The notes under the pieces are model-generated. The model was given only the letters and a program-made list of their open reading frames with translations. It was not told the origin of the DNA and searched no databases. 64,000 bases of DNA from Strobilurus pachycystidiatus (Eukaryota; Basidiomycota; Agaricomycetes; Agaricales; Physalacriaceae), in the NCBI GenBank assembly GCA_019915135.1, contig JAHLMK010000012.1, positions 310,001 to 374,000 on the forward strand, given 5' to 3'. Of this stretch, positions 52,967-64,000 are shown piece by piece; positions within the stretch are counted from its first letter, which is position 1, and every line of letters begins with the position of its first letter. The position numbers were made by a program, and so were the translations under genes.

Positions 52967-55900
52967 TTATAATCGTTGTCGATGGCACCGAGCAAAAATG
53001 GGCAGCAATAGGCTCCATCCAATAGTCCGTGCCCTCGGCCCCGCACGAAACACCGTCCATGCTGTCCGTCCGCGATTCAGTAAAGTTGGGGTACCTATTT
53101 GGCGTTCGGCGAAAGGACGACTCTGACTATGCGCCCTTAAACACAGTTCGAGTTTGTCCTTGAGCCCGCTCTCCCCAAAGATACTCGATAAGCGAAGCCC
53201 AGTTTGCTGTTGTGGGTATGGTGACAATCGTGGCTCCTGGCTGGCCAGTTCCACTGCCATAAGAACGATGGTAAGGAGGAGTCATGCTGATACCACAAAT
53301 TAGTGCGACTCACCTTCCGGTAGGACAGGAGCAGGAGATTCGACAACGGTGGTTGAGGATTGGGCGTCATTGGCACTGGTACTGGGATCATCATCCAGCA
53401 GGTCGATCCACTTGCCCTTGGCATTACTTGTCCCAATTTCCACCAGACCCGTGCTTCCTGCCTGCTCAAAGATCGAATTCAATTGGCTGTTCCCGTTCCC
53501 GTAAATATTCCCCCTCGCGGCAAAGAAGCTTCGCGCTTGCTTGAACACAACGGGGCGTCGTCCAGCCCAGGCCTCAAGACGCAGGTACTGCAGAAGTGGC
53601 TGAAAGTTCACTCCACCATCAGGCGGCGACGCCATGTTGACGGTGCTGCCCTCATCCACAAGCACCATCCACCGGTCCTTTCTATCGTTGCCTAATTCTA
53701 CGAGACCGGCTCTGCCCGCGGCCTTGAAGACAGAGTCCATCTCCTTGTTTCTTTGCCCGTAGATCCTGCTGCGCTCGGAGAAGAAGGCCCGTGCGCGTGT
53801 GAACGTGATGATTTTCCGTCCCGCCAGCGCCTCGAGGCGAAGGTACTGCAGAAGTGGCTCAAAGTTCATTTCGGCATCGGTCCTCGCGGCCGGGGTAGTG
53901 TAGGGCACTTCAGCACTAGCGGGTATAGATGCGAATGAGCTAGTAGATGGGGCGGCGGATGGCAGGAATTCGACAGGCGGATTCGAAGGGGTGGTGGAAG
54001 GCGCGAATATCTGTCGACGGTTCTGAGCTATCACAGGCAGCAAGTAGCTCCATCCATCGCCAGATCCCTCACAAAACAGCACCCATCCCTCATGTCCGAC
54101 AGAAATACGGTGCGCCTTGGTACACAGTTCGAACATGTCCTTGAGTTCTCTGTGCCCATATTTACGCAGGTCGACGAACCCAGCTTGGTGGTCGTCTGGA
54201 AGTAAGCGACAGTGAGGAGGTGCTACTTGATAGCATTATTCCGTGCGACTTACCATACGGTAAATGAACTTCGCTGTCGTTGAAGTTCTCCAATAGCTCC
54301 ATCGATCGTTCCCCGCTATCGGCTGTTCGAACCCGAACAAGCTTGTGTGCCCCCGCCTCTAAGAAGACCGTGTTGAGCCTAGCCGCCTTGCCCCCATAGA
54401 ATTCTGGCCTTTGTCTGAAAAACTTTCTCAACTGCTTGAAAGTGATTCGCCTCTGTCCACTAAGGTATTGGAGACGTAGGTAATGGAGAAGGGGCATGAA
54501 CTTTTTTGGTGGAGGTCTAGTCATGCCCCCGTCCAAGACACTGAACTGCCTGGTTGCTGCGACCTCATTCGTCTGCATCCCTCGTTGCGGAGTATTGTTC
54601 GATGATGATGGGGTATCGATAGGCGCCATGAAGCGATTCAGGAAGTCCCACTCTCCAGGATCCGTGGACACTGGCTCGCGGACACTGACTCGCTCCAAAC
54701 GTGTCGTATTGCTTGCATCCCGCACAGCAAGCCGCGAATGTCCACCGTCGCGCGTAATGCGAAGCCGCGATCGTACATGCAGGTATCCCTGCCCAAATGT
54801 CCCGACTCGCGTCTCGTGGCTGGGTTCGTCGGAGTTTATTGGAAGAGCAGGACGCAGACCAATGCCGCTCGGTGAGAACATGATGGCCTCACCCGTCCGT
54901 AGTTCAACGATCTGTTCCAATTTGGTCAATAACTCGGCCAGAAAACTGTAGCGCCGCTCAGCTACCTTTTGGAAGAGTTCGTCTACCATGGAGCTCCCCG
55001 CCGAGATGTGGTGGGCCAGCAACTTTAGCCATTCCGGAGACGAAAACCTATGCGCTATGATGATGGAGCACAGATCCAAAAACTTCGTGGGAACTACGGT
55101 TGGTTCCTGCGTCGAAATGACGACTCGCGTTGCGAAGTGGCGTTGCTGTCGGATGACGGTCAACAGCGAATCAGTCAAACGGGATGATGTTCCTGATCCC
55201 TGGATGTACTGAACGAGTCGTGTGATTAGTACAGGCGTTCATTCGAGTTTTGTGGGGATACGTACTTTGTGCGCCTCGTCGAGTACTGATGATGTGTAAA
55301 CAGCAACGAAAACTTGAACGAGGTAGACTTCTTACCGACAATCTTCCCCGCACCACCGGCGTCCGCTTCTATGAATAAGCCAAGTATCATGTCGAAGAAG
55401 CCGCATGCGGAGGAGGCGTCCATGAACGGAGAGGATAGACTGACAAACCGTCAATAACAATAATCATTTCCATCAACAAAAGTTTGTACTCACTCGATGA
55501 TAGTGAGCTGCCCCTGAACAAAATGGTTCCCGACTTTGTTCGTATCATTGCCGCCGTCCAGACACGAATCAAGGAGAGAGAGCCTAAGCTTGAGCATAGC
55601 CGACTGGTCTGCGCTGAATTTCTGAGCGCTCAGCTGACGTCGAAATTTGTCGTAGCTGAATGAATTCTCCATGGAGCGTAAGATGTTCATGATAACATGC
55701 ATGTAGAGGGGCATCTCTGCAGAAAATATCGCGTCAATACTTCATCGCAAACCCCGACAACGAATGGACTTGCTCGCGCTTTCCTCCACCTTCATCATGG
55801 CCAACAAACGATCACCGCTAATGTCGTTGGGTCCAAAATGCAGGCCTTCGACTGTGACACCAGGAAGACCGGCGTATACCTTCTTCATCGCCTGTATGTT

Positions 55901-56542
55901 ACCTGGTCTAACAAATGAGTCGATATTCCGGCGCGCTGGAACAGACTCACAGAACAAGGACTTTGACCGTTGGGGGAGTCGCATCGCCACCCCGAGATGC
56001 GTCGAGCGAGGCTAAATAGGCCGCCTCACAAGGCTGAACAAGTCCGCCTCCCGCTGCGTCATCGTAGTGAAATCTGGGCAATGATTGAGCACGACGCTTC
56101 GAGGAAGAATAAGCCCCAAACGTACACAAGCCCACTGAGAGGCTGCGGAAGTGTCCCTATACGCGAGTCCCGTATCAAACAGCTCTCCAGAAGAACCGAT
56201 GTCGAGTGACTTTTGCCGGAACCCTGATGCCGATATGTATGTTAGATGCGTCGGGGCGCAGAAGGCTGCACGCACCTGGACACCACAGACAACAGCGCTA
56301 AAGGGGGCGTTCGTGTTGATGTATAGTTTCGGCGACGTCGTCTGTCGAGGGAGCCCTGTCGCATTTTGTGCAATAACGCGACCATATACAGCCCGTTGTG
56401 GGACCGTGTCCTCCCCGAGAGCATCCAACGCGTCGGCGGTCAGGACGGGGGCGGTCCGGAGCGCGTGCCGACTGCTGGAGATGATGCTCGTCGCAAGGAG
56501 CGGGTCCTCGCCCAACAGAGCCTCCTCTGGATCCGACTGCAT
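52967..56542 (-). CDS. P-loop NTPase with repeated C-terminal module
   Basis: The exons are 56542-56276, 56223-56126, 56073-55951, 55907-55762, 55716-55494, 55439-55336, 55285-55266, 55208-54254, 54195-53314 and 53263 or 53253-52967 (acceptor placed at 53253), giving 1034 residues. The NTPase core spans about residues 1-400. Walker A is VVCGVQGSGKSHSTS (about 84-98), formed across intron 1. LTIIDLS precedes a DEAH box, VLDEAHK, in the 20-nt exon 7. VVISTQEPTVVPTKFLDLCS follows as a sensor-like segment. This matches an uncharacterised fungal ATPase family with a HerA/FtsK-like flavour (inference). Three copies of a module F.PLL.YLRL..L.G...ITF...R.FF..R...YG follow (plus-strand about 54500-54280, 53870-53660, 53615-53400). 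Two copies of a KD..ELC..AHR..W..F..LLP.I piece also occur. Many splice phases agree. The donor at 55761 (GTTGTC) is weak. Confidence 0.8.
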
Positions 56543-56900
56543 CCCAGCGTGTTGAGAGAAAGAAAAGAAGGGCCAATTTACGACACGGTCCGTTAAATCC
56601 GTCTGTCGACTATTTATGCGAAATATTCCTTGTTACAGTACTTGCCACAGGCTTGCCATCGACTACTCATCGAGTGACTGACACAGCCTACAGCTTCAGA
56701 TATAGGCGGTTGAGAGCTAGCTTCTCGACTTTCAGCCTTTAAATATGGGCAGTCAATTGCCCTACTATATATGTGATAATGTTATTCACTACTGGGTCTA
56801 CCCATTTCCTTGTCGCGATTCGTGAAGGCTTCGTATACTATCAAGCACATTTTCATAAATGATAGCATTATCAAGCGCATGTTTGGGGAAAAACAACGAC
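56543..56900. other. Spacer upstream of the NTPase gene
   Basis: It should hold the NTPase promoter and the 3' flank of the right F-box-like gene. AT-rich around 56740-56800. No gene seen. Confidence 0.4.
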
Positions 56901-58219
56901 TTAGTCCTCTACAGTTACTCCAGTCACGACTTGGCCATCCAAGCCCGACTCGACCAGAGAATCGAATCTGTCTCTCACTCCGTCTGGAAGAATGATAGCG
57001 AAGTCAATCACGACCCGCTTCAGCACGGTGGGCCCATCACCGCGAGCCCGACGCGAAAAGATCATATCCGTGAAATCGTCTGTCAACTCCAGCCCCTTCG
57101 CGCCCCGTATGACCAGATTTTCCAGCAGGCGCAGAGGAGGCCCCCCGTGGCCCGCATGGAGCAGATCGCTTAAGTGGGTCGTGCCACTCCTCGTCCTAAA
57201 GGAAACCTCCAACGAGGATAGATTCGGCGTCCCAACCAAGAATCTCCGGAGTGAGAGCATCGTTCCCTGGCTGCAACTCACGAAGGACACCGACAACTCC
57301 TTGAGGCAGAGCCCTCCGGGGGCAATGAGCGGCCTCAGATAGAAGGGAGTGCAGAAGTCCGTGGGACAGTCTTCTCCATCCATGGCCTGGAGAGTCAGGT
57401 GCAGCGTTTTGAGCGCAGGAAGGATGAGCTGCGAAAGAACCTTCTGCATCGAACAGCCGCAGCGTGTGAGCTTCAACGATAGCAGGGAGTCGTTCACAAA
57501 CGGCCCCTCGAACTGGTTGTCCACGCCCCAGTTGTCGACATTGAACTCCGCCTCGCGCAACGCCGTACACCTGCGCACCACCTGCACTGCACTCGCTGGA
57601 TAGTCTTGCCAATAGGGCCGTTGGATGGATCGTGTAATTTGGTGGAATGGGAATTCAAAAATCTTGAAGACTGTGGTTGGTTTTGGGGAATAGAACGTGT
57701 GCATGGCCGGCGCATTCTCGAAGAGACGCGACTTCTCAAATGTGCCCGGAGTCGGGTCGTTACGTGCTCTGCCAATGAAAAGCCTGGGATTGGTGTTCTC
57801 TAGCCATACCGACTCCAAGGAAGAGAGGTCCAACGGAGCTCCGTCGTTCAAGCCCAGAAGTGTCACTGGGAGCGCGACGATATGCATCTTCTTCCAGCGA
57901 GACGACACGTCCAGAAGAGGCGGAAAGTTTGGGTGGGGCAAGCTGGCCGCAGACGCGTCGAAGCGAACGTCGAGTTTGTGGTCTTTGGAACGGGAGAGGA
58001 ACAGGCGGATGCGTCCCGGCTGGGGATTTTGCCCAAAATGCACGTTCACTCTCGTCCAAAGTCGGGGCGACGCTAGAGCGGCTAACTGCCAAGTGGGAGA
58101 TACCGCGCAAAACACCCAAAGTGGATGCCGTAAGTCATCGCACCCGTATGAAATGTTATAGGGATCTGCTAGCATGAGGGCCAGAATTCTCCCGCCACGT
58201 CGGAAGGAATATCGCGCAT
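56901..58219 (-). CDS. F-box-like protein, right paralogue with N-terminal frameshift
   Basis: This is the inverted paralogue of the 51.3-kb gene. From 58175 down the frame is open for 424 residues (YGCDDLRHPLWVFCAVSP, LFLSRSKDHKLDVRFDASA, LDLSSLESVWLENTNPR). Homology extends upstream to an ATG at 58219 reading MRDIPSDVAG, but one base is missing near 58190: GGGAGAATTCTGG here versus GGGAGTTATTCTGG in the left copy. The F-box start is therefore out of frame with the rest. Translation could still begin at the ATG of MLADPYNISYG (58175), losing the first F-box helix. Either a sequence error or an early loss-of-function lesion would explain it. The last residues (VVTGVTVED) differ from the left copy. 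Confidence 0.7.
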
Positions 58220-58588
58220 TGGTCGTTCAGTGATCTGGGTTGATATACAGTGCGACGTCTTTCCAGGGAGCGAGAGCCTGCTGCTTTATGGCGTCACCGT
58301 TCTGCAGGACAGTTGAAAAGAAAGACTTTCGAAGACAGGGGCTACTTTACTTGGAATGCTTCTTTCCCGCCTCACGCAGGCTTGCCTATGCCCCCGAGCG
58401 TTTATACAAGTACGATAGCATCTCCGTTTTTTGTTCATAGATTCCCATGAAGAACACGATGTATTGCACATCAGGTTTTCGTCAATTCACGGCAATTAGC
58501 TATTCGTATGTAGGACATTCCCATCGAGTATGCAAAGTGGATCGAATTAGCGCGTAAGTAGTAACATTATCCACAACAAAAGTCCAAA
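58220..58588. other. Spacer between F-box-like and Big1-like genes
   Basis: No supported gene. Similarity to the left paralogue's upstream region fades within about 40 bp of the ATG. Confidence 0.35.
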
Positions 58589-59563
58589 CTACTGCCTCTT
58601 CTTATCCGCCGCACTGAATCCCTTCGGTGCGTCCATGCGAACGGGACTCTGGATGCTCGCGAGGGTGCCCACACCAAAGTAGACTATGGGCAATAGGATG
58701 AAGAGCACGACGAGGAGGACAGTGATGAGTCCGGGGGTGAGGAGTTGGTATCGTGCGAGGATGCCTCCTTTCGTTGAAACCCCGAGCTGCAAAACGGGGA
58801 CGGGGCTCTCCTGGCGTTTATGGGGGGCTTGGATGGACGAGCTGTACAGAGTCAATTGCCTCTCAAAAGGCATGGAGTCCATCGTCGCAGCAAGGAGTTG
58901 ATCTAAAGGCAGAGGTCGTGAATTGGGATTGCAAGGAGGCGGCAAGGGCAAGGGTTACGTACCGTATTCGAGCATGGTGTCCTTTCGCGTGTACCCCTCG
59001 TCTGTGAGCGCGGGGAGGTTGATGACCACCACGGACTTTTCCGTCTTGTCGAATGAGACGCCTGGAGCGAAGGTAATGAGGCGGGAAGCGCATCGTTCAG
59101 AGATAGTTTGGGCGAGTGCGGAGAGGTCCACATTCCCTGCCGATTTGGCGGGGACGTACGGCCGTTGGTGGGAGGATGCCGCTGACTTGAGTGAGCGCGC
59201 AATGTGGGATGTGGAAGGTAGGCCGCGGAGGTCGGATGCGTGTAGCTAGAAAGCAGGCAATGTAAGCAACAGGACAAGCATCGCCAGGAAATGCGCATAC
59301 ACCAGGCTGGTCGATGATAATTACAGCTTCATGCGAGCAGATGTCGTCGCTGAGCAGGATGCCCTCAAATGCGTGACCGTGGTGGGGTTTGGTGGACAGT
59401 TGGTCGAGGACCGTGGATCTGCAATGCCGCCTTCATGTTAGCACAGCACCTTCCGCGACGAGGAGACAGCATACGGGCGGCTAGACCACGCCACAATGGG
59501 GACCGTGTCTTTAAAGGCGAGCGCTGCCGGCAGCAACGCCAAAAGGAGGGCGAATCTGGTCAT
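58589..59563 (-). CDS. BIG1: Big1/VOA1-like ER membrane protein
   Basis: This is a single-pass membrane protein of the V-ATPase S1/VOA1-related family. Yeast Big1 acts in the ER in beta-1,6-glucan synthesis, and Voa1 in V-ATPase assembly. The exons are 59563-59475, 59418-59301, 59245-58963 and 58902-58589, giving 267 residues. It has a signal peptide (MTRFALLLALLPAALAF), then the family start KDTVPIVAWSSRP. The lumenal region includes ILLSDDICSHEAVIIIDQP. Near the C-terminus is the conserved YQLLTPGLITVLLVVLFILL membrane helix, with LASIQSPVRMDAPKGF after it. The C-terminal KKRQ could be an ER-retrieval signal (inference). Whether it serves glucan synthesis or V-ATPase assembly cannot be told. 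Confidence 0.82.
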
Positions 59564-59922
59564 CGTCGTCGGCAACGTAGAGGAAGGAGGCAAAGCCGAA
59601 ATGCCCTATCCCAATTTGGACATATATTTTATGATTGTTATTCGTAAGTCAACGCGTAACTACTTAGTACTTACTCGCAAACAGTCGCGTAATTTCCGCT
59701 CTTGACTCTTACCATCACTACTGCCAACAGTGCTACATTACTCCAATGCAAACGACGATGAGCGGTGCAAAGGTCCGAAGACTCTGGAAAGTCTTTGCCC
59801 CGCTGACCTCCATATCCTTCAGGTTCCAAAGTCATGTCCAGAGGTGCCCTCGAACGATGAGAGCGAAAGCTCGTGTCCAACACATGTAGGTCCAAACGCA
59901 ACATGAATGTAGCGCGTTATTG
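59564..59922. other. Divergent spacer
   Basis: Promoter region of the Big1-like gene. A minus-strand frame at 59671-59904 has no domain. Confidence 0.35.
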
Positions 59923-60700
59923 ATGGTCTTTCAGTCTCCGCTTGACATAGACATACCCCAGGATGGGGTTCCAAATTTTGCCTCTATCTGCTCAGAACTT
60001 CATCGTTCGGAGATTGCACTTCACGCCGATGTGCAATTTCTCTCCGCGCAGGTAGCCAGGCATGTTCCTTACAGCAAACATCCTGTCCTACTAGAGCTGA
60101 GATCTCTGACCCACACTCTCTTTGCCACCGCTGACATGGCGATGGAAAACGCCGAATACTTCATTAGTGGCTGCGCTGGTACCTTTCGCGTTTCATACAG
60201 TGTCGGAAGACCGCTCGGCGAACAGGCGTTAAACGTTCTACGAGCAGATGACTTCCGCTTGTCGTCGTGCTGTTGATGCCCTTCCAATCGTTGAATCGCG
60301 CCTTGACTACCTCGCTCAACGGCTGGTCATTGAGCTCGGCGGCACACCGGGATACATGTACTTCCTGCGCGCGCTCCAGCAGATTCCCTTTGCTGGCTTG
60401 GGATCCCGAGCCTCATTGGTCGATGATATTCCTGGGCTGATGCACACGACCAAAGCCCACATGCGAGAGATCGTAAATCTCCTCCGATTCTTAGAGGTGA
60501 GACTCGTTCGATTTCAATCGGCATTCCAAGATTCATCTTGGGCACGCCGCGAATGTCACGCTAAAGTCTATGTCAAAACGCTGCTCGACCTCTCGAATCT
60601 TCTCGCGACCCATGCGTCGAGCGTGCATTATCTGATGTACGGTCTACAAGATGGTAACGGTGTGGTCTGGCTGGACCCACTTTTTACGAGAAATGGATAG
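59923..60700 (+). pseudogene. Hypothetical gene interrupted by a frameshift
   Basis: Two overlapping open frames look like one helical protein of about 260 residues. The first runs from the ATG at 59923 (MVFQSPLDIDIPQDGVPNF, FLSAQVARHVPYSKHPVLLE) to a stop just after 60270. The second continues, one frame over, from about 60235 (FYEQMTSACRRAVDALPIVE, YMYFLRALQQIPFAGLGSRA) to 60700. One extra base near 60234 (AACGTTCTAC) explains the break, since no GT-AG intron fits. No domain was recognised. A sequencing error is as likely as true decay. Confidence 0.5.
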
Positions 60701-61299
60701 CCCGTTGATATGATGGACCGGTACACTAACTTGACTAAGCTTCCTCTGAGGTTTGATCTGCCAATCAGCTATTTGCCACCACCTGCCAGGTTGGCGACGC
60801 GGTCAATCATCGGGGGATGAATCGATGACGAGGGAACCCAAGCTAGACCCGCCGGTTCCTTTTAAACATTTGAGTTTTAGATATAGTATCGACCGGCGTT
60901 TGTGTCTGCATATAACATATCTCGAGAGCGCTTTGAATACATGTACTCAGTAGTTCAATATGACTTCTGTGGCCCGGGGCCGACTTACAAGTTCAGGCAA
61001 TCCGAGATCTCAACGATGCTTTCGTTTGATCAACGATCTTGCAGGAGAGTTTGCACAGACGGGTTTGAGTGCGATTCAGGCTCATAACTTAGTCTAAGGT
61101 CAGATCAAGGTGGGAGCACAAGCGAGTGACCCAGGAGTGACCGACGTTTGCCTCGACCGGCTACGTCAGGCCCGAGTCCCGGATCAGTTGGACGCGGAGC
61201 ATAATGCGGGGTATGTTCTGGCAGCTGATTTTCCAGCTTCACCTTATACCGTCGCTTAACAGTTCCGTTTCCTTCCTTTCACCACCATCACTAGCCGAA
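60701..61299. other. Spacer upstream of acyl-CoA dehydrogenase gene
   Basis: No frame with a recognisable domain. It contains the promoter and 5'UTR of the acyl-CoA dehydrogenase gene. Confidence 0.4.
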
Positions 61300-62939
61300 A
61301 TGTTCAAGAGCGCCGTCAAGACTGCCTTTCCCGCTGTGCCGCGCACCAGTATGCGCCGCTCTGTTGTCAGGTGAGGGTCGCGCTGCCTATCCTATGCCTG
61401 ACGATGGCGCTATGAAGCTCATCTATGAATTTTAGGAGTTTTGCCACCACGAGGGCGCGCAGAGACGCCGAAGGCGCCAAGATAGCCTCCCTTGACACGT
61501 TCACCGAAGAGGAGAACATGATTCGGGAGAGTGGTACGTCTCAACCGATTCCTCAAACAGCATCTCCCGCTCACATTTCACAGTGCAACGCTTTGCCAAC
61601 GACGTCGTCAAGCCAAAGGTCCGGGAAATGGACGAGAACGAGATGATGGATCCGTCCATCATCAAAGGCCTTTTCGAGCAGGGTGTACGTCTTCAGTCTC
61701 CTTCCGTACCATGGACAGATATTGAAAATGCGCACAGTTGATGGGCATAGAGACTTCTGCTGACCACGGAGGCTCTGAATCATCTTTCACCTCCGCCATC
61801 ATTGCCATCGAGGAGCTCGCCAAAGTTGATCCTTCCGTATCGGTCTTGTGTGACGTACACAACACCCTAGTCAATACAGTCCTCCGCAAGTATGCTACCG
61901 AAGAGCAGAAGGAGAAATGGCTGCCACAGCTTTCAGAGTCGAAGGCATGTCCACGTTCCTCTACGTGTAATTTGGACGACCACGCTGATACATGTACAGC
62001 TCGGATCTTTCTGTTTGTCCGAAGCCGCGTCGGGATCAGATGCTTTCGCTCTCCAGACCCGCGCGACGAAGTCAGGCGACGACTACATCATCAACGGATC
62101 CAAGATGTGGATCACCAACTCATACGAAGCAGAGATCTTCCTCGTCTTTGCCAACGTAAGTCGTACTTAGGCTCGCGACGCGCTCTACATCTCAGCCTTC
62201 TCCAGGTCGATCCATCCAAGGGCTACAAAGGCATAACGTGTTTCCTCGCGACAAAGGACATGGGTGTCCAGATCGCCAAGAAGGAGGAGAAGCTTGGCAT
62301 CAGGGCGTCCTCGACATGTACACTCAGCTTTGACGATGTGAAGATTCCTGCCGCGAATATCATTGGCGGTGAAGGAAAGGGCTACAAGATTGCCATCGAG
62401 ATATTGAACGAGGGTATGTCCATCTCACCATTTCAAGACGACGCTAATTGCTCTTAGGACGCATCGGCATCGCCGCCCAGATGCTGGGACTCGCACAAGG
62501 CGCATTTGACCTCGCCGTTCCCTACACGTACCAGCGCTCGCAGTTTGGACAGCCCATCGGGACGTTCCAGGGCATGGCGTTCCAGTTCGCCGAGGCAGCC
62601 ACGCAGATCGAGGCCGCGCGCCTGTTGACATACAACGCCGCGCGACGGAAGGAGATGGGGCTGAGCTTCGTCAAGGAGGCGGCGATGGCCAAGTGGTGGG
62701 CGAGCAAGGTCGCGGAGAAGGTGAGCGGGTCGGCGATTGAGTGGATGGGCGGGACGGGATTCACGAGGGAAAGTGGCGTGGAGAAGTTCTGGAGGGACTC
62801 GAAAATTGTGAGTGTCTACTTTTCGTGTGGCGAAGTTGGGCACAGACTGACTGTGGGACGACAGGGAGCCATATATGAGGGCACGTCGAACATTCAATTA
62901 CAGACGATTGCGAAGTTCATCCAGAAAGAGCACTCATGA
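61300..62939 (+). CDS. Short/branched-chain acyl-CoA dehydrogenase, mitochondrial
   Basis: This FAD enzyme introduces the alpha-beta double bond into acyl-CoA and passes electrons to ETF. The exons are 61300-61370, 61436-61533, 61584-61684, 61738-61944, 62000-62155, 62206-62413, 62458-62807 and 62865-62939, giving 421 residues. An Arg/Ser-rich presequence ([20 protein letters not shown]) precedes the mature start. Signatures: [20 protein letters not shown] (first acyl-CoA dehydrogenase motif), [40 protein letters not shown], and the catalytic glutamate in [14 protein letters not shown] at the end (about residue 402). This matches the ACADSB type best by motif order. Intron 61945-61999 starts with GC (AAG|GCATGT). 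The gene is intact. Confidence 0.92.
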
Positions 62940-63072
62940 ACTCTGCCTTATTATTGATACAACCGATGTAGCGACTAATACTAATCTAGTGCTAGGAATG
63001 TACAACTTTTTTGGACAACACGCTTCCACGCCGTGTCTCGTTTTGCCTATCATCCAGGTTACGGACATGATC

Positions 63073-63786
63073 TCACACAGTAACCATCCTCCACACACCT
63101 GCCGCAAAGTCCAGGTACAATCCTTTGAACAAAACTTTCGCTTTCAGATAGTCCACCCTCTTCACACCCTGCGCCTTCTCCGCGTCTGCATACTCCCCCG
63201 GCATGGCCCTATATCTCATCGTAAATGCCCTGCCAACATCCATCTGCGCAGCATGTCCCAAACTCTCCCAATCCGCACGCGAGATGCGCATGTGCATAAA
63301 GTTATACACCGAAAGCAGGACGTCGCCGAAGCTGATGGGGCGCGTCCCGTCGCCGACTCGGATGTTCACAGAGGTCAGCCTCAAGCGCATGTCGAAGCAC
63401 GCTGGTTGTGTGGCGGGGATGGAGAGCTCCTGTGGGGTGAGTGGCACGCGCCTGCCCATCGTATCGATGATGCGGAGAGGGTTGAACGCGCCCATGGAGA
63501 GGTCGAACCAGAACTCTGAACGCGGGGATGCCCCGTCCAGCCAAGGATGCAAGCGCAGAGGCGGTTGTGCGGGCTGTCTCGGGAAATTGTTGTATACGGG
63601 GGGATAGGCTGGTGGCAAGAAGGGAACAAACGAAGAATCGTGATGTCGTCTGTGAGTTGGATTTTGTGTACTATGGAAAAGGTAAGGGCTCGGTGGGAGG
63701 AACGGCGAATTGCGTTGATAGGGCAAGAGAGGGTAGAAAATATTCTGTGGCACGGTGGTAGGCGTATATGCGAAAGCGCCAGACAT
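63073..63786 (-). CDS. DUF6699 domain protein
   Basis: Single exon, 237 residues, ATG at 63786 (MSGAFAYTPTTVPQN). DUF6699 is a basidiomycete-typical domain of unknown function. The N-terminal third is Pro/Tyr/His-rich and looks disordered. The domain covers about residues 80-190: LHPWLDGASPRSEFWFDLSM, ELSIPATQPACFDMRLRLTS, then RPISFGDVLLSVYNFMHMRI and the SRADWESL helix. No membrane helix or signal peptide. It is convergent with the acyl-CoA dehydrogenase gene, 134 bp between stops. Confidence 0.75.
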   Translation of the reverse strand: MSGAFAYTPTTVPQNIFYPLLPYQRNSPFLPPSPYLFHSTQNPTHRRHHDSSFVPFLPPAYPPVYNNFPRQPAQPPLRLHPWLDGASPRSEFWFDLSMGAFNPLRIIDTMGRRVPLTPQELSIPATQPACFDMRLRLTSVNIRVGDGTRPISFGDVLLSVYNFMHMRISRADWESLGHAAQMDVGRAFTMRYRAMPGEYADAEKAQGVKRVDYLKAKVLFKGLYLDFAAGVWRMVTV

Positions 63787-64000
63787 TAGGACAGACAGGA
63801 TTGTGGTAGGTATTAGTCAGTAGCTGTGAACGAAGCCGACGTATTCGTAGAAACCAGAGGCGCGGTAACGGTAGTGTTCAGTTGGGAAGACGTCGCTCGA
63901 AAGTGGGGTTGACGCATACGACAGTCGTCTATCCTAGTCCCAGGACGGATGGGAACGAGATTCCGTATTAGACGATTGACTCGTACAAATCCCCGGAGCC

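Overview
This window is nuclear DNA from a filamentous basidiomycete, most likely an Agaricomycete. Genes are densely packed on both strands. They are cut by many introns of about 45-57 nt with GT-AG ends, and neighbours are not functionally related. Several families typical of mushroom-forming fungi are present: a DUF6535 membrane protein, F-box/LRR-like proteins, a DUF6699 protein, an orphan seven-helix membrane protein and HMG-box proteins. Exon structures below were assembled by eye from splice sites, reading phase and family motifs. Where exon lengths are given, they sum to a whole number of codons.

Layout. 1-13 kb: a small two-exon gene (-), a DUF6535 protein (-), a first HMG-box gene (-) and a second HMG-box gene (+) with three 45-residue repeats. 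13-19 kb: a Ypt35-like PX protein, a tandem non-coding repeat, an F-box protein and a seven-helix membrane protein. 19-25 kb: an unrecognised protein (-), the 80-kDa nuclear cap-binding subunit and mitochondrial Kgd4. 25-36 kb: a third HMG-box gene (-), a second F-box protein and the complete 18-exon RNA polymerase III largest subunit (-). 35.4-45.6 kb: two arms of about 2.55 kb in inverted orientation, each with one HMG-box gene and its promoter. They bracket a 5-kb core holding an unrecognised gene, a phenol-hydroxylase-type flavoprotein and proteasome subunit alpha-1. 45.9-51 kb: a TmpA-like membrane flavoprotein (-) and the SUMO E1 subunit UBA2 (+). 51-58 kb: two F-box-like paralogues facing each other around a large P-loop NTPase gene with a repeated C-terminal domain. 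58-64 kb: a Big1/VOA1-like protein, a frameshifted hypothetical gene, an acyl-CoA dehydrogenase and a DUF6699 protein.

The housekeeping genes (Pol III, cap binding, proteasome, SUMO activation, 2-oxoglutarate dehydrogenase, acyl-CoA oxidation) serve separate processes and form no operon-like unit. The structure that stands out is repeated local inverted duplication of regulator-like genes: two HMG-box pairs and one F-box pair. One event copied part of the Pol III gene start along with its neighbour. The least described protein is the P-loop NTPase with three copies of a C-terminal module.
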